NCBI RefSeq assembly: GCF_007988805.1
Contig: NZ_BJUV01000020.1
Coordinates: 1 to 61,880, forward strand
From: Frigoribacterium faeni
GTDB lineage: Bacteria; Actinomycetota; Actinomycetes; Actinomycetales; Microbacteriaceae
Reading direction: 5' to 3'
DNA: 61,880 nucleotides
Shown: positions 16,431 through 24,550 of the stretch, piece after piece
Layout: each line of letters begins with the position of its first letter
Position numbering within the stretch: the stretch's first letter is position 1
Made by a program: the position numbers and the translations under genes
The notes under the pieces: model-generated
The model's database searches: none
Told to the model about the DNA's origin: nothing
The model's input: the letters and a program-made list of their open reading frames with translations, nothing else

Positions 16431-17123
16431 TCAGGCTCCGGGGGTCGCCCCGGCGTGCAGGTGCTCGATGAGCTGGGCCTTCGTCGCCTTCGAGACGCCC
16501 GAGAGACCGGCCTCCCGTGCGATTGCGCGGAGCTGGACCAGGGTCATCGCGGTGAGGTCGCGCTCGGGGTCGGTCGCGGTGTCGCCCGCCACCTCGGGGT
16601 CGGCCGTGACCGCGTGAGGCAGCGGGGGAGTGAACAGGGTCGCCGCCGTGGCATCGGCCGTCGTCACCGTCGCGGCGGGGGCGGGAGCGTCGCCCTTCGC
16701 GCGGGCCTCGCCGTCGGTCTTCCCGCCCGACTTCTCGCCGCCGGACTTCTTGCCGGACTTCCTGCCGGCCTCGGACTCGTCGCCCTTCTTCGATTTCTTG
16801 CCCGACGACGGTTCGGAGGAGGCCGTCGGAGCCGACCCGGACTTCTTCTCGCCGTGCTTCCGGGCGACCGCGTCGCGCTCGGCTCGCAGGGAGATGACGG
16901 TCTCCTCGTCGAGGAAGTCGACGAACGGGTTCGGCTGCCCCGTCTTGTCGGCGACGATGGCCGTGTACGCGGCTGCGGCGGTGCGGACCTTCGCCGTCGC
17001 GCGTCCGGCCCGCTTGGACGACGAGGGGCGTTCGGCCGTGACGGCCGCGTGCTTCTCGAGTGCGTCGACGAGATCTCTCAGGGCGGTCTTGATCTTTTTG
17101 CTCACAGGGTCATTGTCGACCAC
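16431..17123 (-). CDS. Lys-rich protein with C-terminal Rho_N/SAP-like domain
   Basis: A 230-residue protein in three parts. An N-terminal helical region (about 1-95) contains VDFLDEETVISLRAERDAV. A highly basic Lys/Gly/Ser linker (about 95-150) holds repeated SGKKSGG-like words. The C-terminal 35 residues (MTLVQLRAIAREAGLSGVSK then ATKAQLIEHL) match the Rho_N/SAP helix-extended-helix fold, which binds nucleic acid. The basic linker suggests a nucleoid-associated or RNA-binding role. The start is GTG at 17123 or an internal GTG at 17105; neither has a good ribosome site. No closer function is recognisable. Confidence 0.7.
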   Translation of the reverse strand: MVDNDPVSKKIKTALRDLVDALEKHAAVTAERPSSSKRAGRATAKVRTAAAAYTAIVADKTGQPNPFVDFLDEETVISLRAERDAVARKHGEKKSGSAPTASSEPSSGKKSKKGDESEAGRKSGKKSGGEKSGGKTDGEARAKGDAPAPAATVTTADATAATLFTPPLPHAVTADPEVAGDTATDPERDLTAMTLVQLRAIAREAGLSGVSKATKAQLIEHLHAGATPGA

Positions 17124-17152
17124 CGAGGTGAACGCGCAACCCCCGGTCGGAT

Positions 17153-17665
17153 TCAGCGGGTGTCGCGCCCGCCGTCGAGGCGCCGTCGGGTCTCTCCGAA
17201 TCGTCTGTCGAGCACCTCGGCGCTCGGCGTGCCGTCGAGATAGGCGCGCAGCACGGTCACCAGGCCGGTGAGGTCGGCAGCCGAGGCATGCCCCTGGGGG
17301 AGGTCCATGCCGGCGTCGACCTCGCGGACGCCGGGCACGAGGGCCCGGCCGTCGGCGGTGAGCGTCAGGAGCACGGCGCGACGGTCGTTCGGGCTGGTCT
17401 CGCGGACGACGAGGCCCCGGCGGACGAGCGCGTCGACGATGCGGCTGGGGCTGCCGGTCTCGCAGACGATCAGCTCGCCGAGGGCCTTCAGGCTGAGGGG
17501 CCCGAACTCGTCGAGCACGCCGACGACCTCGGCCTGGGACGGGGTGAGACCTAGCGGAGCGAGCCGATCGGCGACCGCCCGGTTGCCTTCGCGTTGGGCT
17601 GCGAGCACCAGATAGCGGAGCTCGGAGGGCGCGAGCGCTGCGGGTGTCGCGCCGAAAGATGTCAC
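17153..17665 (-). CDS. MarR-family transcriptional regulator
   Basis: A 170-residue winged-helix regulator. The MarR core has LTPSQAEVVGVLDEFGPLS, a recognition helix region GSPSRIVDALVRRGLV and the wing SPNDRRAVLLTLTADGR, flanked by dimerisation helices. The GTG at 17665 lies 6 bases after TAATCT on the minus strand, so it may be expressed from its own leaderless promoter. It lies 57 bp downstream of the MMPL transporter gene in the same direction. A MarR repressor next to an exporter usually controls it in response to a ligand. Confidence 0.9.
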   Translation of the reverse strand: MTSFGATPAALAPSELRYLVLAAQREGNRAVADRLAPLGLTPSQAEVVGVLDEFGPLSLKALGELIVCETGSPSRIVDALVRRGLVVRETSPNDRRAVLLTLTADGRALVPGVREVDAGMDLPQGHASAADLTGLVTVLRAYLDGTPSAEVLDRRFGETRRRLDGGRDTR

Positions 17666-17671
17666 GTCACG

Positions 17672-17677
17672 AGATTA
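17672..17677 (-). promoter_or_regulatory. -10 element of a leaderless promoter for the MarR gene
   Basis: The minus strand reads TGATAATCT, then six bases, then the GTG start. There is no Shine-Dalgarno sequence. Confidence 0.5.
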
Positions 17678-17722
17678 TCAGGCAGGTGCCCGCGGTTCCT
17701 GGGGCACCGGCCCGGCGGCCTG

Positions 17723-19927
17723 TCAGACCCGGCCGTCGCCGGTCGTCGACGCGATCACGGGTCCGCCCGTCCGCCGCCGTCGACGGGACCGGCCGAGGAC
17801 GATCGGTCCGATGGCGCGCAGCACCGCGGGGAGCACGATCGTCCGGATGACGAGCGCGTCGAGGGCGACGGCGATCGCGAGGCCGAGGCCGATCTCCCGC
17901 ACGATGCTGATCCGCCCGGTCATGAACGACAGGAACACCGCGATCATGATCAGCGCCGCGCTGTTGATCATCGGCCGCGTGGCTCGCAGGCCGTCGGTGA
18001 CGGCGGCCGAGAAGGGGCCGCCGTGCTCGAAGCTCTCGGCGATCCGGGCGATGATGATCACCATGTAGTCCATGCTCAGGCCGAACATCACGGCGAAGAG
18101 CAGCACCGGGGTGACCGAGTTGAGCGGCGAGTCGCTGGTGAGCGACTGGACCAGCGTCAGGAGACCGAGGCTCGCGCCGACCACGAGGGCGTTGAAGGCG
18201 AGCGCGAGCGCGGACAGCGCGATCGAGCGGAACGCGACCACGAGCAGGACGAACGTCGCCGCGAGCACGAGGCCGCCGATGGTCGGCAGCGAGCGGATCA
18301 GGGTCTCGTCGAAGTCGAGGCCCTGCGCGGTGGCGCCGGCGACGCCCACGGAGGAGCTCGCCCCGAGCTCGCTCGGCAGATCGTCGCGGATCTCGCGTAC
18401 GAGGTCGTGCGCCGATGTCGAGTCGGGTCCCTCCGTGGTGGTGACGAGGAGTCGCGTGACCGGCCCGGAGGGGCCCTCGGCCCACAGTGCGCTCAACTCG
18501 TCGGGGATCTCGGGGCCCGACAGCACGGAGCGCAGGGTGGCGTCGTCGAGCCCCGTCGTGGTCACGGCCGTGACTGAGCGGACGTCGTCGTGCCCGTCGA
18601 GGAACCGGGTGGCGGTCACGGCGTCCGTCACGAGCTCGTCGGCGTCGTCGGCGGAGACGACCACCTGCAGGGGGAACAGGTCGTCGACCCCGAGACTCTC
18701 GTCCGCCACCTCGAGCCCGACGCGGGCCGCGTCGTCGGCCGGGAGCACGGTCGCGCTGGCGACGGGCGACTGCAGCGAGAGGCCCAGTGCCGGCGCCGCG
18801 ACGCCGATCAGGGCGGCGACGCCGACGAGCGCGACGACCGCGGACGTCAGGCGGCCGGGGACTCTCGTCGAGCGCCGCCCGCGGCCGTCGTCGGCGCCGG
18901 TCGACGACGCCGGTCGACGTCGTGCGGGGAGCGGAACGCGGCCCCAGTCGATGCGGTGCCCCAGCAGGCCGAGGAGCGCCGGCAGCACGGTGTGGGTGAG
19001 GACGAGAGCGACGAAGGTCACGATCATGCCGCCGAGCGCGATGCTCGTGAACGCCATGACATCGGGGACGAGGAGGGCCGCGAGGGCCACGATGACGGCG
19101 GCGCCCGAGAACAGCACGGAGTGGCCGGCGCGCGCCATCGCGACGTCCACCGCGTCGCGGACCGACAGCCCGCGCTGCAGCTCCTCGCGGAACCGTTTGA
19201 CGATGAACAGCGAGTAGTCGACGGACACCGCCAGGCCGATCATCGACACGATGTTCGAGTAGAGGTTCGACACGTCGGTCTCGCGGGCGATCAGGAACCC
19301 GGCGCCCAGGGCCAGGGCCAGGGAGGAGCCGGCGATGAGCAGGGGGACGAGTGCCGCGACGACCGATCGGAAGACGACGAGCAGCACGATGATCAGGAGG
19401 GGGAAGACGATCAGCTCGGCGCGGAGGGCGTCCTCCTTGGAGTGCGCGTTGAGCTGGTAGTCGAGGGCGGGCTGTCCGGTGACGTAGCCCGCGACGCCGT
19501 CCGCCAGGTCGTCGACCGCGGTCTGGAGGTCGGGGGTGGCGTTCTGCACGGCGGTGTTGTCTCCGTCGAAGCCCGCGGTGATGACGACCGTGCGTCCGTC
19601 GGACGAGGCTCGGTCGGGACGTTCCACGGGGGTGGTGATGCTGTCTGCCCCCGCAGCGGCGAGGACGTCGGCCGCCGCGGACACGGTCGACGACGCGATC
19701 GGCTCGGGGGAGTCGAGCACCACCACGACCTGATTGGGAGCGTCGCCGAAGTCTCGTTCGATCTCGGCCTGAGTGACCAGGGCCTCGGCCTCGGGGGCGG
19801 TGAATCCTCCGCCCGAGAGGGCTCCGTCGAGTTGCAGCGCGAGGATCGCGGCCACGGCGACGAGGGCGACCCAGGCGCTGAGGACGAGGCGCGGGGCCCG
19901 TCGGATCGAGAAGGGTGGGCGTGGCAT
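17723..19927 (-). CDS. MMPL-family (RND superfamily) transporter
   Basis: A 734-residue RND-superfamily exporter of the MmpL/YdfJ type, about twelve transmembrane helices in two repeats with large extracellular loops. One membrane helix (about 14-34) precedes the first loop. A block of five helices contains SVDYSLFIVKRFREEL, where the charged residues of the proton relay lie. After a second loop, the matching FGLSMDYMVIIIARIAESF appears in the C-terminal half. The ATG at 19927 has GGGAG upstream. Substrates of the family are lipids or drugs; the MarR partner suggests inducible export. Confidence 0.93.
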   Translation of the reverse strand: MPRPPFSIRRAPRLVLSAWVALVAVAAILALQLDGALSGGGFTAPEAEALVTQAEIERDFGDAPNQVVVVLDSPEPIASSTVSAAADVLAAAGADSITTPVERPDRASSDGRTVVITAGFDGDNTAVQNATPDLQTAVDDLADGVAGYVTGQPALDYQLNAHSKEDALRAELIVFPLLIIVLLVVFRSVVAALVPLLIAGSSLALALGAGFLIARETDVSNLYSNIVSMIGLAVSVDYSLFIVKRFREELQRGLSVRDAVDVAMARAGHSVLFSGAAVIVALAALLVPDVMAFTSIALGGMIVTFVALVLTHTVLPALLGLLGHRIDWGRVPLPARRRPASSTGADDGRGRRSTRVPGRLTSAVVALVGVAALIGVAAPALGLSLQSPVASATVLPADDAARVGLEVADESLGVDDLFPLQVVVSADDADELVTDAVTATRFLDGHDDVRSVTAVTTTGLDDATLRSVLSGPEIPDELSALWAEGPSGPVTRLLVTTTEGPDSTSAHDLVREIRDDLPSELGASSSVGVAGATAQGLDFDETLIRSLPTIGGLVLAATFVLLVVAFRSIALSALALAFNALVVGASLGLLTLVQSLTSDSPLNSVTPVLLFAVMFGLSMDYMVIIIARIAESFEHGGPFSAAVTDGLRATRPMINSAALIMIAVFLSFMTGRISIVREIGLGLAIAVALDALVIRTIVLPAVLRAIGPIVLGRSRRRRRTGGPVIASTTGDGRV

Positions 19928-19942
19928 GGCGGTCTCCCGTCA

Positions 19943-19982
19943 GGCGTCGATCGACGCCGGTGGATGATGGAACATGCATGTT
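19943..19982. promoter_or_regulatory. Two palindromes upstream of the MMPL gene, probable MarR operator
   Basis: GGCGTCGATCGACGCC (19943-19958) and AACATGCATGTT (19971-19982) are perfect palindromes within 60 bases of the MMPL start. On the minus strand the second one directly follows a TGATAC -10-like sequence. That placement suits a repressor such as the MarR protein encoded downstream. Confidence 0.5.
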
Positions 19983-20030
19983 GTATCACGCATCGGCTCG
20001 AGGCGCGATCCGGGCGTCGTCGCGATGATC

Positions 20031-20068
20031 GATGTCACATCATTTGTTGTCATCTCATACATCTGACA
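20031..20068. promoter_or_regulatory. AT-rich divergent control region between MMPL and ribB
   Basis: The 196-bp gap drops sharply in GC here and holds two symmetric elements. GATGTCACATC (20031-20041) has five-base arms around one centre base, and TGTCA-N11-TGACA spans 20048-20068. They could be operators for the ribB operon or a second site for the MMPL regulator. No FMN riboswitch is apparent. Confidence 0.4.
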
Positions 20069-20123
20069 TTCTGGCTCGGTGACCACGACCCCCGTCACGG
20101 AACACCACCATCCGAGGAGCCCC

Positions 20124-20825
20124 ATGACCAAGCAGAACGACACCACCGACACGACCGACGCCCTCGACGCGACGGCTGAACCAGACGCTCCCGACGCCGC
20201 CCGCATCAGCTCCGCCCGCGAGGCGGTCGCGGCCGTGGCCCGCGGCGAGATGGTCGTCGTGGTCGACGACGAGGACCGCGAGAACGAAGGCGACCTCGTC
20301 GTCGCCGCCGACCACGCGACGCCGCAGATCGTGAATTTCATGATCACCCACGGCCGCGGTCTGGTCTGCCTCTCGCTCGACGAGCGTCGGGCGGCCGATC
20401 TCCGGCTCGATCCGATGGTCGCCCGTAACGAGGACCACCAGTCGACCGCGTTCACCGTCTCGATCGACGGCACCCCGGCCCACGGCGTCACGACCGGCAT
20501 CTCGGCGTCCGAGCGGGCGACGACCATCCACCTGGCGGTCACGGGGCGAGCCGACGACCTCGCTCGACCGGGTCACGTCTTCCCCCTCGTCGCTCGGCCC
20601 GGGGGAGTCCTCGAACGACCCGGTCACACCGAGGCCTCCGTCGACCTGGCGCGTCTCGCGGGGTGCACCCCGGCCGGGGTGATCGTCGAGATCATCGGTC
20701 CGGACGGCGAGATGCTCCGTCTCGACGACCTCCGCGTCTTCGCGGCGCGGCACGGTCTCGTGCTGACCACGATCGAGATCCTGCGAGAGCACCTGCTCGC
20801 CGAGTCCGAGGCGGCGACGGCATGA
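20124..20825 (+). CDS. ribB: 3,4-dihydroxy-2-butanone 4-phosphate synthase
   Basis: A 233-residue stand-alone RibB, converting ribulose 5-phosphate to formate and dihydroxybutanone phosphate for riboflavin synthesis. The acidic catalytic motif DDEDRENEGD, THGRGLVCLSL, the substrate loop HGVTTGISASERA and the C-terminal HVFPLVARPGGVL and GHTEASVDLARLAG are all present. An Asp/Thr/Ala-rich extension precedes the domain. The ATG at 20124 has GAGGAG upstream. There is no fused RibA half and no other rib gene nearby; it heads an operon with an acyltransferase and an SRPBCC protein. Confidence 0.93.
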   Translation: MTKQNDTTDTTDALDATAEPDAPDAARISSAREAVAAVARGEMVVVVDDEDRENEGDLVVAADHATPQIVNFMITHGRGLVCLSLDERRAADLRLDPMVARNEDHQSTAFTVSIDGTPAHGVTTGISASERATTIHLAVTGRADDLARPGHVFPLVARPGGVLERPGHTEASVDLARLAGCTPAGVIVEIIGPDGEMLRLDDLRVFAARHGLVLTTIEILREHLLAESEAATA

Positions 20826-22153
20826 TCCTCCTCCCGGCGATCCGGGGCACCACCCGATGGGTCGTCTGGCGAATCGCCCGCCGCCGGTTCGGCGAGATCG
20901 AGGGGCTCGAGAACCTCCCGCAGGACGGGCCGATCGTGCTCGTCCCGAACCACTCGAGCTACTTCGACCACTTCGTCGTGCAGGTGCTGGTGCAGAGCCT
21001 GCGCGGCACGCCCGTCTGGTTCCTGACCAAGCGCGAGAGCTTCGAGAGCCGGTTGCCCCGTCCGTGGGCGACCGCCTGGTACGGCATCCCCGTCGATCGT
21101 GAGGCGCCGGCCCCCGACACGCTGCGCGAGGTCCGCCGCGTGCTCACGTCGGACGATGCGCTCTGCGTCTATCCCGAGGGGACTCGGGGCGACGGCGGAC
21201 CGCTCCGGGAGTTCCGACCCGGTGCGTTCCGCTTCGCCCTGGCCCACGGCGTCCCCATCGTGCCCGTGGGCCTGCACGGCAGCGCCGACGTGCTCCGCAA
21301 GGGCGACCGGTGGTTCCGCCGCGGACAGGTCGACGTCGTGTTCGGCGACCCGCTCGAAGTCGACCCGTCGCTCCCGAAGCCCCGGGCCGCAGCCGAGCTG
21401 GCGTCGACCGGCCGCGCCGTCGTCGAGGCTCTCGTCGAGCGCGCCGCCGCACGGGCCGCCGCCCGCAGTCGGGCCGCCGCACCGGCTCGGGGCTCGACGC
21501 TCCGACCCGCGCAGACTCCCCGTGTCTCGTCCGCGGTCGCCCTCGATCGCGCCGTCGTGCACGCGCTCGGCGACGACGGCCGGCTCGGGGCACGCGACCT
21601 CCGGCGTCTCCGCTGGCTGTGGTCGTTCGTCGCGCGGCACGAGGGCGCCGATCTCGATCTGCGGGTCCAGCGGGCGCGGCTCGCGGCGCTGCGTGCGGCT
21701 CGACTGATGGGACCGTTCCGTCTCGTGGGCGCGCTGCTCCTCCGGCGACGCGTGTCGCGCCTCCTCGACGAGTCTCCGACGCACGGGCTCGCGAACTACC
21801 TCGCCGGACGCTGGTGCCTCGCGATGCCGAGCCTGCTCGGCGGCGGAGCGAGACGCGCCCTGCCGCACTTCGCGACGGCGACCCGGTACTCCGACGATCC
21901 GACCCGTGCGGCCATGGGAGCGGCGTCGGCGCGCGTCGCGCTCGGACAGGACGAGCAGGCGGCCGAGCTGCTCCGGCAGGTGATCGCTGAGACTCCGGTC
22001 GCGCACCCGCACCATGACCGGCGCACCGCCCGGGCTCGACGTCTGCTCGCCGAGCTCACCGGCGAACCGGGAGCCGCCCCCGAGTCGGGGTCCGCGCCCG
22101 GACCGGGGTCCGCCCCGGCATCTCGTCCGCGCCCCGAGGGGGCGGTCTCGTGA
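20822..22153 (+). CDS. PlsC-type acyltransferase with a long C-terminal extension
   Basis: A 443-residue protein. The N-terminal 210 residues are a PlsC/AGPAT domain that transfers an acyl chain to a lysophospholipid-like acceptor: NHSSYFD (HX4D, near 41), the region around FLTKRESFE, YPEGTRG and VPIVPVGLHG. The remaining 230 residues are unusual. An Ala/Arg-rich linker is followed by helical DnaJ/TPR-like sequence (ANYLAGRWCLAMPSLLGGGA, then HFATATRYSDDPTRA, and a VALGQDEQAAELLRQVI helix) and a disordered tail. The ATG overlaps the ribB stop. It may work on an isoprenoid or lipid acceptor; the extension may bind a partner. Confidence 0.85.
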   Translation: MILLPAIRGTTRWVVWRIARRRFGEIEGLENLPQDGPIVLVPNHSSYFDHFVVQVLVQSLRGTPVWFLTKRESFESRLPRPWATAWYGIPVDREAPAPDTLREVRRVLTSDDALCVYPEGTRGDGGPLREFRPGAFRFALAHGVPIVPVGLHGSADVLRKGDRWFRRGQVDVVFGDPLEVDPSLPKPRAAAELASTGRAVVEALVERAAARAAARSRAAAPARGSTLRPAQTPRVSSAVALDRAVVHALGDDGRLGARDLRRLRWLWSFVARHEGADLDLRVQRARLAALRAARLMGPFRLVGALLLRRRVSRLLDESPTHGLANYLAGRWCLAMPSLLGGGARRALPHFATATRYSDDPTRAAMGAASARVALGQDEQAAELLRQVIAETPVAHPHHDRRTARARRLLAELTGEPGAAPESGSAPGPGSAPASRPRPEGAVS

Positions 22154-22575
22154 TCCCGATCCGGCACTCGGCGGACGTGTCGATGCGGCACGGGCCGTCG
22201 TCGATCCTCGACGTGCTCCTCGACGCCTCCCGGGCGGCGGAGTGGAATCCGGCGCTGTCGTCCGTCGAGTCGCCGCCCGGCCCCGCTCCCGTCGGTCGCG
22301 GTCTGCCGACGCGCATCCGGGGCGTCGTGCGGGGCACTCTCACGTTCCTCGAGGCGCCGTCGCTCGAGGTCCGCCACCGGCTCGACGTGCCGGGCGGAGT
22401 CGAACTCGGCAGTTGGCTGCTCGAGCCGCTGGCGTCGGGCGGGACGCGGGTGACGCACACGATGGAGCACACGGGCCCGGTGCTGAGGCTGATGCGGCGG
22501 GCGTTCGAGCCGGTTCCGCTCTGGCGCCTCGAGCGGCTCGACCGCGTGGTCGGCGAGAGGAGCCGACCGCGCTGA
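22150..22575 (+). CDS. SRPBCC-family lipid/cyclase-like protein
   Basis: A 141-residue START-like (SRPBCC, polyketide cyclase 2) protein that should form a hydrophobic cavity. Typical features are the early IRHSADVSM strand, the loop DASRAAEWNPALSSVE, and the late TRVTHTMEHTGPVL strand with RMxR-type helix. The GTG at 22150 overlaps the acyltransferase stop. Its stop is two bases from the convergent ABC ATPase stop. Being coupled to an acyltransferase, it may carry or sense a lipid; no enzyme function can be assigned. Confidence 0.75.
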   Translation: MIPIRHSADVSMRHGPSSILDVLLDASRAAEWNPALSSVESPPGPAPVGRGLPTRIRGVVRGTLTFLEAPSLEVRHRLDVPGGVELGSWLLEPLASGGTRVTHTMEHTGPVLRLMRRAFEPVPLWRLERLDRVVGERSRPR

Positions 22576-22577
22576 GG

Positions 22578-23654
22578 TCAGCCGATCGGGGCGACGGGCA
22601 CGGCCCGGGGGACGAACGCGACCAGCACGTCCTCGCCCACGCGCCTCCCGAGGTCGGGCCGGTGGTCGAGGACGACCTGCGTGTCCGTCCCGGTGCGTAC
22701 GACGGAGCGCGACACCGCGCCACGGAACGACACCGACTCGACGACGCCCGCGATCCCGTGCGGGTCGTCCGTGAAGACGACGTCCTCGGGTCGGATCCAG
22801 GCCCAGACGGCACCGTCCGCGGGGGAGCCCACGGCGTCGACCTCGCGGCAGCCCGCCAGACGGACCAGACCCGAGACCACCTCGGCGCGCAGCCGGTTGC
22901 TCGACCCGACGAACTCGGCGACGAAGGGGGTGGCCGGTGCCGTGTAGAGCTCCTCGGGCGTGCCGATCTGCTCGATGCCGCCCGCCCGCATCACCGCCAC
23001 CCGGTCGGCGACCGCGAGGGCCTCTTCCTGGTCGTGGGTCACGAACATCGTCGTGATCGACAGCTCGCGCTGGATGCGCCGGATCTCATCGCGCAACTGC
23101 ACGCGCACCTTGGCGTCGAGCGCGCTGAGCGGCTCATCCAGCAGGAGGACCCGGGGCCGGGTGACGAGGGCGCGGGCGAGGGCGACGCGCTGCTGCTGGC
23201 CGCCCGACAGCTGATGCGCGTAGCGCTCGCCGAGGTCGCCGAGTCCGACGAGGTCGAGCATCGACGACGCGCGCGCACGCCGCTCGGTCCGGTCGACGCG
23301 GCGCATCCGGAGGCCGAACTCGACGTTCTGCAGCACGCTCAGGTGGGGGAACAGCGAGTACGCCTGGAACACCATGCCGACGTCGCGTCGATGCGTGGGG
23401 ACGTCCACCACGTCCCGACCGTCGACGGTGATGGTGCCGCTCGTGACGGTCTCGAGTCCGGCGAGGCTGCGCAGGGCGGTCGTCTTGCCGCAGCCCGACG
23501 GTCCCAGCACCGCGACCAGCTCGCCGGGCCGGAGCGACAGATCGACCCCGCCGAGCGCCCGGTGCCCGACGTACTCCTTGACGACCGAGCGGAACTCGAC
23601 GGCGGCGCCGCCCGTCGCCTCGGCGTGGATCGGGGCGGGGAGGGTGGCGGTCAC
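22578..23654 (-). CDS. ABC importer ATP-binding protein, PotA/FbpC type
   Basis: A 358-residue ATPase of the CUT/PotA/FbpC class. Walker A is GPSGCGKTT, followed by Q-loop VFQAYSLFPHL, signature LSGGQQQRVALARAL, Walker B VLLLDEPLSALD and switch THDQEEAL. A C-terminal TOBE-like regulatory domain starts near 245 (FVGSSNRLRAEV) and holds WIRPEDV. The GTG at 23654 overlaps the permease stop (GTGA). It powers the importer encoded upstream. Confidence 0.93.
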   Translation of the reverse strand: MTATLPAPIHAEATGGAAVEFRSVVKEYVGHRALGGVDLSLRPGELVAVLGPSGCGKTTALRSLAGLETVTSGTITVDGRDVVDVPTHRRDVGMVFQAYSLFPHLSVLQNVEFGLRMRRVDRTERRARASSMLDLVGLGDLGERYAHQLSGGQQQRVALARALVTRPRVLLLDEPLSALDAKVRVQLRDEIRRIQRELSITTMFVTHDQEEALAVADRVAVMRAGGIEQIGTPEELYTAPATPFVAEFVGSSNRLRAEVVSGLVRLAGCREVDAVGSPADGAVWAWIRPEDVVFTDDPHGIAGVVESVSFRGAVSRSVVRTGTDTQVVLDHRPDLGRRVGEDVLVAFVPRAVPVAPIG

Positions 23655-24550
23655 GAGAGTGCCTTTCGAGCGGGGGCGGAAGGAGGAGCGGAGGGCGCAG
23701 GAGGCACGGGTGCGGTCGTCGAGACCGTCGCCGCGATCGGGGTGGCCCGCCCGGCACGCCCTCCGGGTGCGCGCGAGCCGATGCGCCCGATGACGACGAG
23801 CAGCACGAACGCGAAGCCGAGGGCCAGGAGCGCGAAGACGACGGCGGCGTAGGGGTCGCTCTTCGAGACCTGGACGAGGGCGGTCTGCAGGGTGACGCGG
23901 TTGAGCAGCGACGCGATGGTGAACTCGCCCAGCACGACCGCCACCGTGATGAACGCGGCGGCCAGCAGCCCGCGGCGCAGCGTCGGCACGACGACGCGCA
24001 GCATGATCTGCGGCCATCCGGCGCCCAGGGTGCGGGCCGCCTCGGTGAGGGTCCGCAGGTCGGTCCCGGCGAGGTCCGACTGCACCGCCCGGTAGGCGTA
24101 GGGCAGCACGGTGATGCCGTAGGCGAAGGCCAGCGTCCAGGCTCCCGAGCCGGCGACGCGGGTCACCGCCGAGTACACCGGGGCGAGCCCGACCACGAGC
24201 ACGATCGCGGGCACGGTGATCGGTACCAGGCAGACGAACTCGAGGGGCCGCGCGAGCCGGGGGTAGCGCAGGTGCACGAGCACCATGGCGGGCACCAGCA
24301 GCACGAGCACGAGCACCGCGGCGACGACGGCCAGCACGAGCGAGTTGGTCACGCCCTCGACGAGGTTGCGGTACGCGCGCTCGTTCTCGGGGTCGACGAT
24401 GGCGAGCCAGTGATTCAGGTCGTGCCCCGTGCCGTCGGCGCTGCGCAGTGAGAACGCGACCATCGCCGCGATCGGGACGGCGAAGACGAGGCCCACGACG
24501 GTCAGCGCGATCCGACGGGCCGCCAGTGAGCCGCGGGTCGCGCCCGTCAC
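23651..24550 (-). CDS. ABC importer permease, subunit 2
   Basis: A 299-residue membrane permease of the binding-protein-dependent superfamily (PotC/PhnV-like), with six or so helices. The cytoplasmic EAA loop that docks on the ATPase reads EAARTLGAGWPQIMLRVVVP. The C-terminal tail is Pro/Ala-rich. The GTG start overlaps the preceding permease stop by four bases. It pairs with the other permease to form the channel. Confidence 0.9.
   Translation of the reverse strand: MTGATRGSLAARRIALTVVGLVFAVPIAAMVAFSLRSADGTGHDLNHWLAIVDPENERAYRNLVEGVTNSLVLAVVAAVLVLVLLVPAMVLVHLRYPRLARPLEFVCLVPITVPAIVLVVGLAPVYSAVTRVAGSGAWTLAFAYGITVLPYAYRAVQSDLAGTDLRTLTEAARTLGAGWPQIMLRVVVPTLRRGLLAAAFITVAVVLGEFTIASLLNRVTLQTALVQVSKSDPYAAVVFALLALGFAFVLLVVIGRIGSRAPGGRAGRATPIAATVSTTAPVPPAPSAPPSAPARKALS

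Noticed and set aside
19990-20123. FMN riboswitch upstream of ribB
   Set aside because: The conserved FMN-element blocks are absent; the region is AT-rich with palindromes instead.
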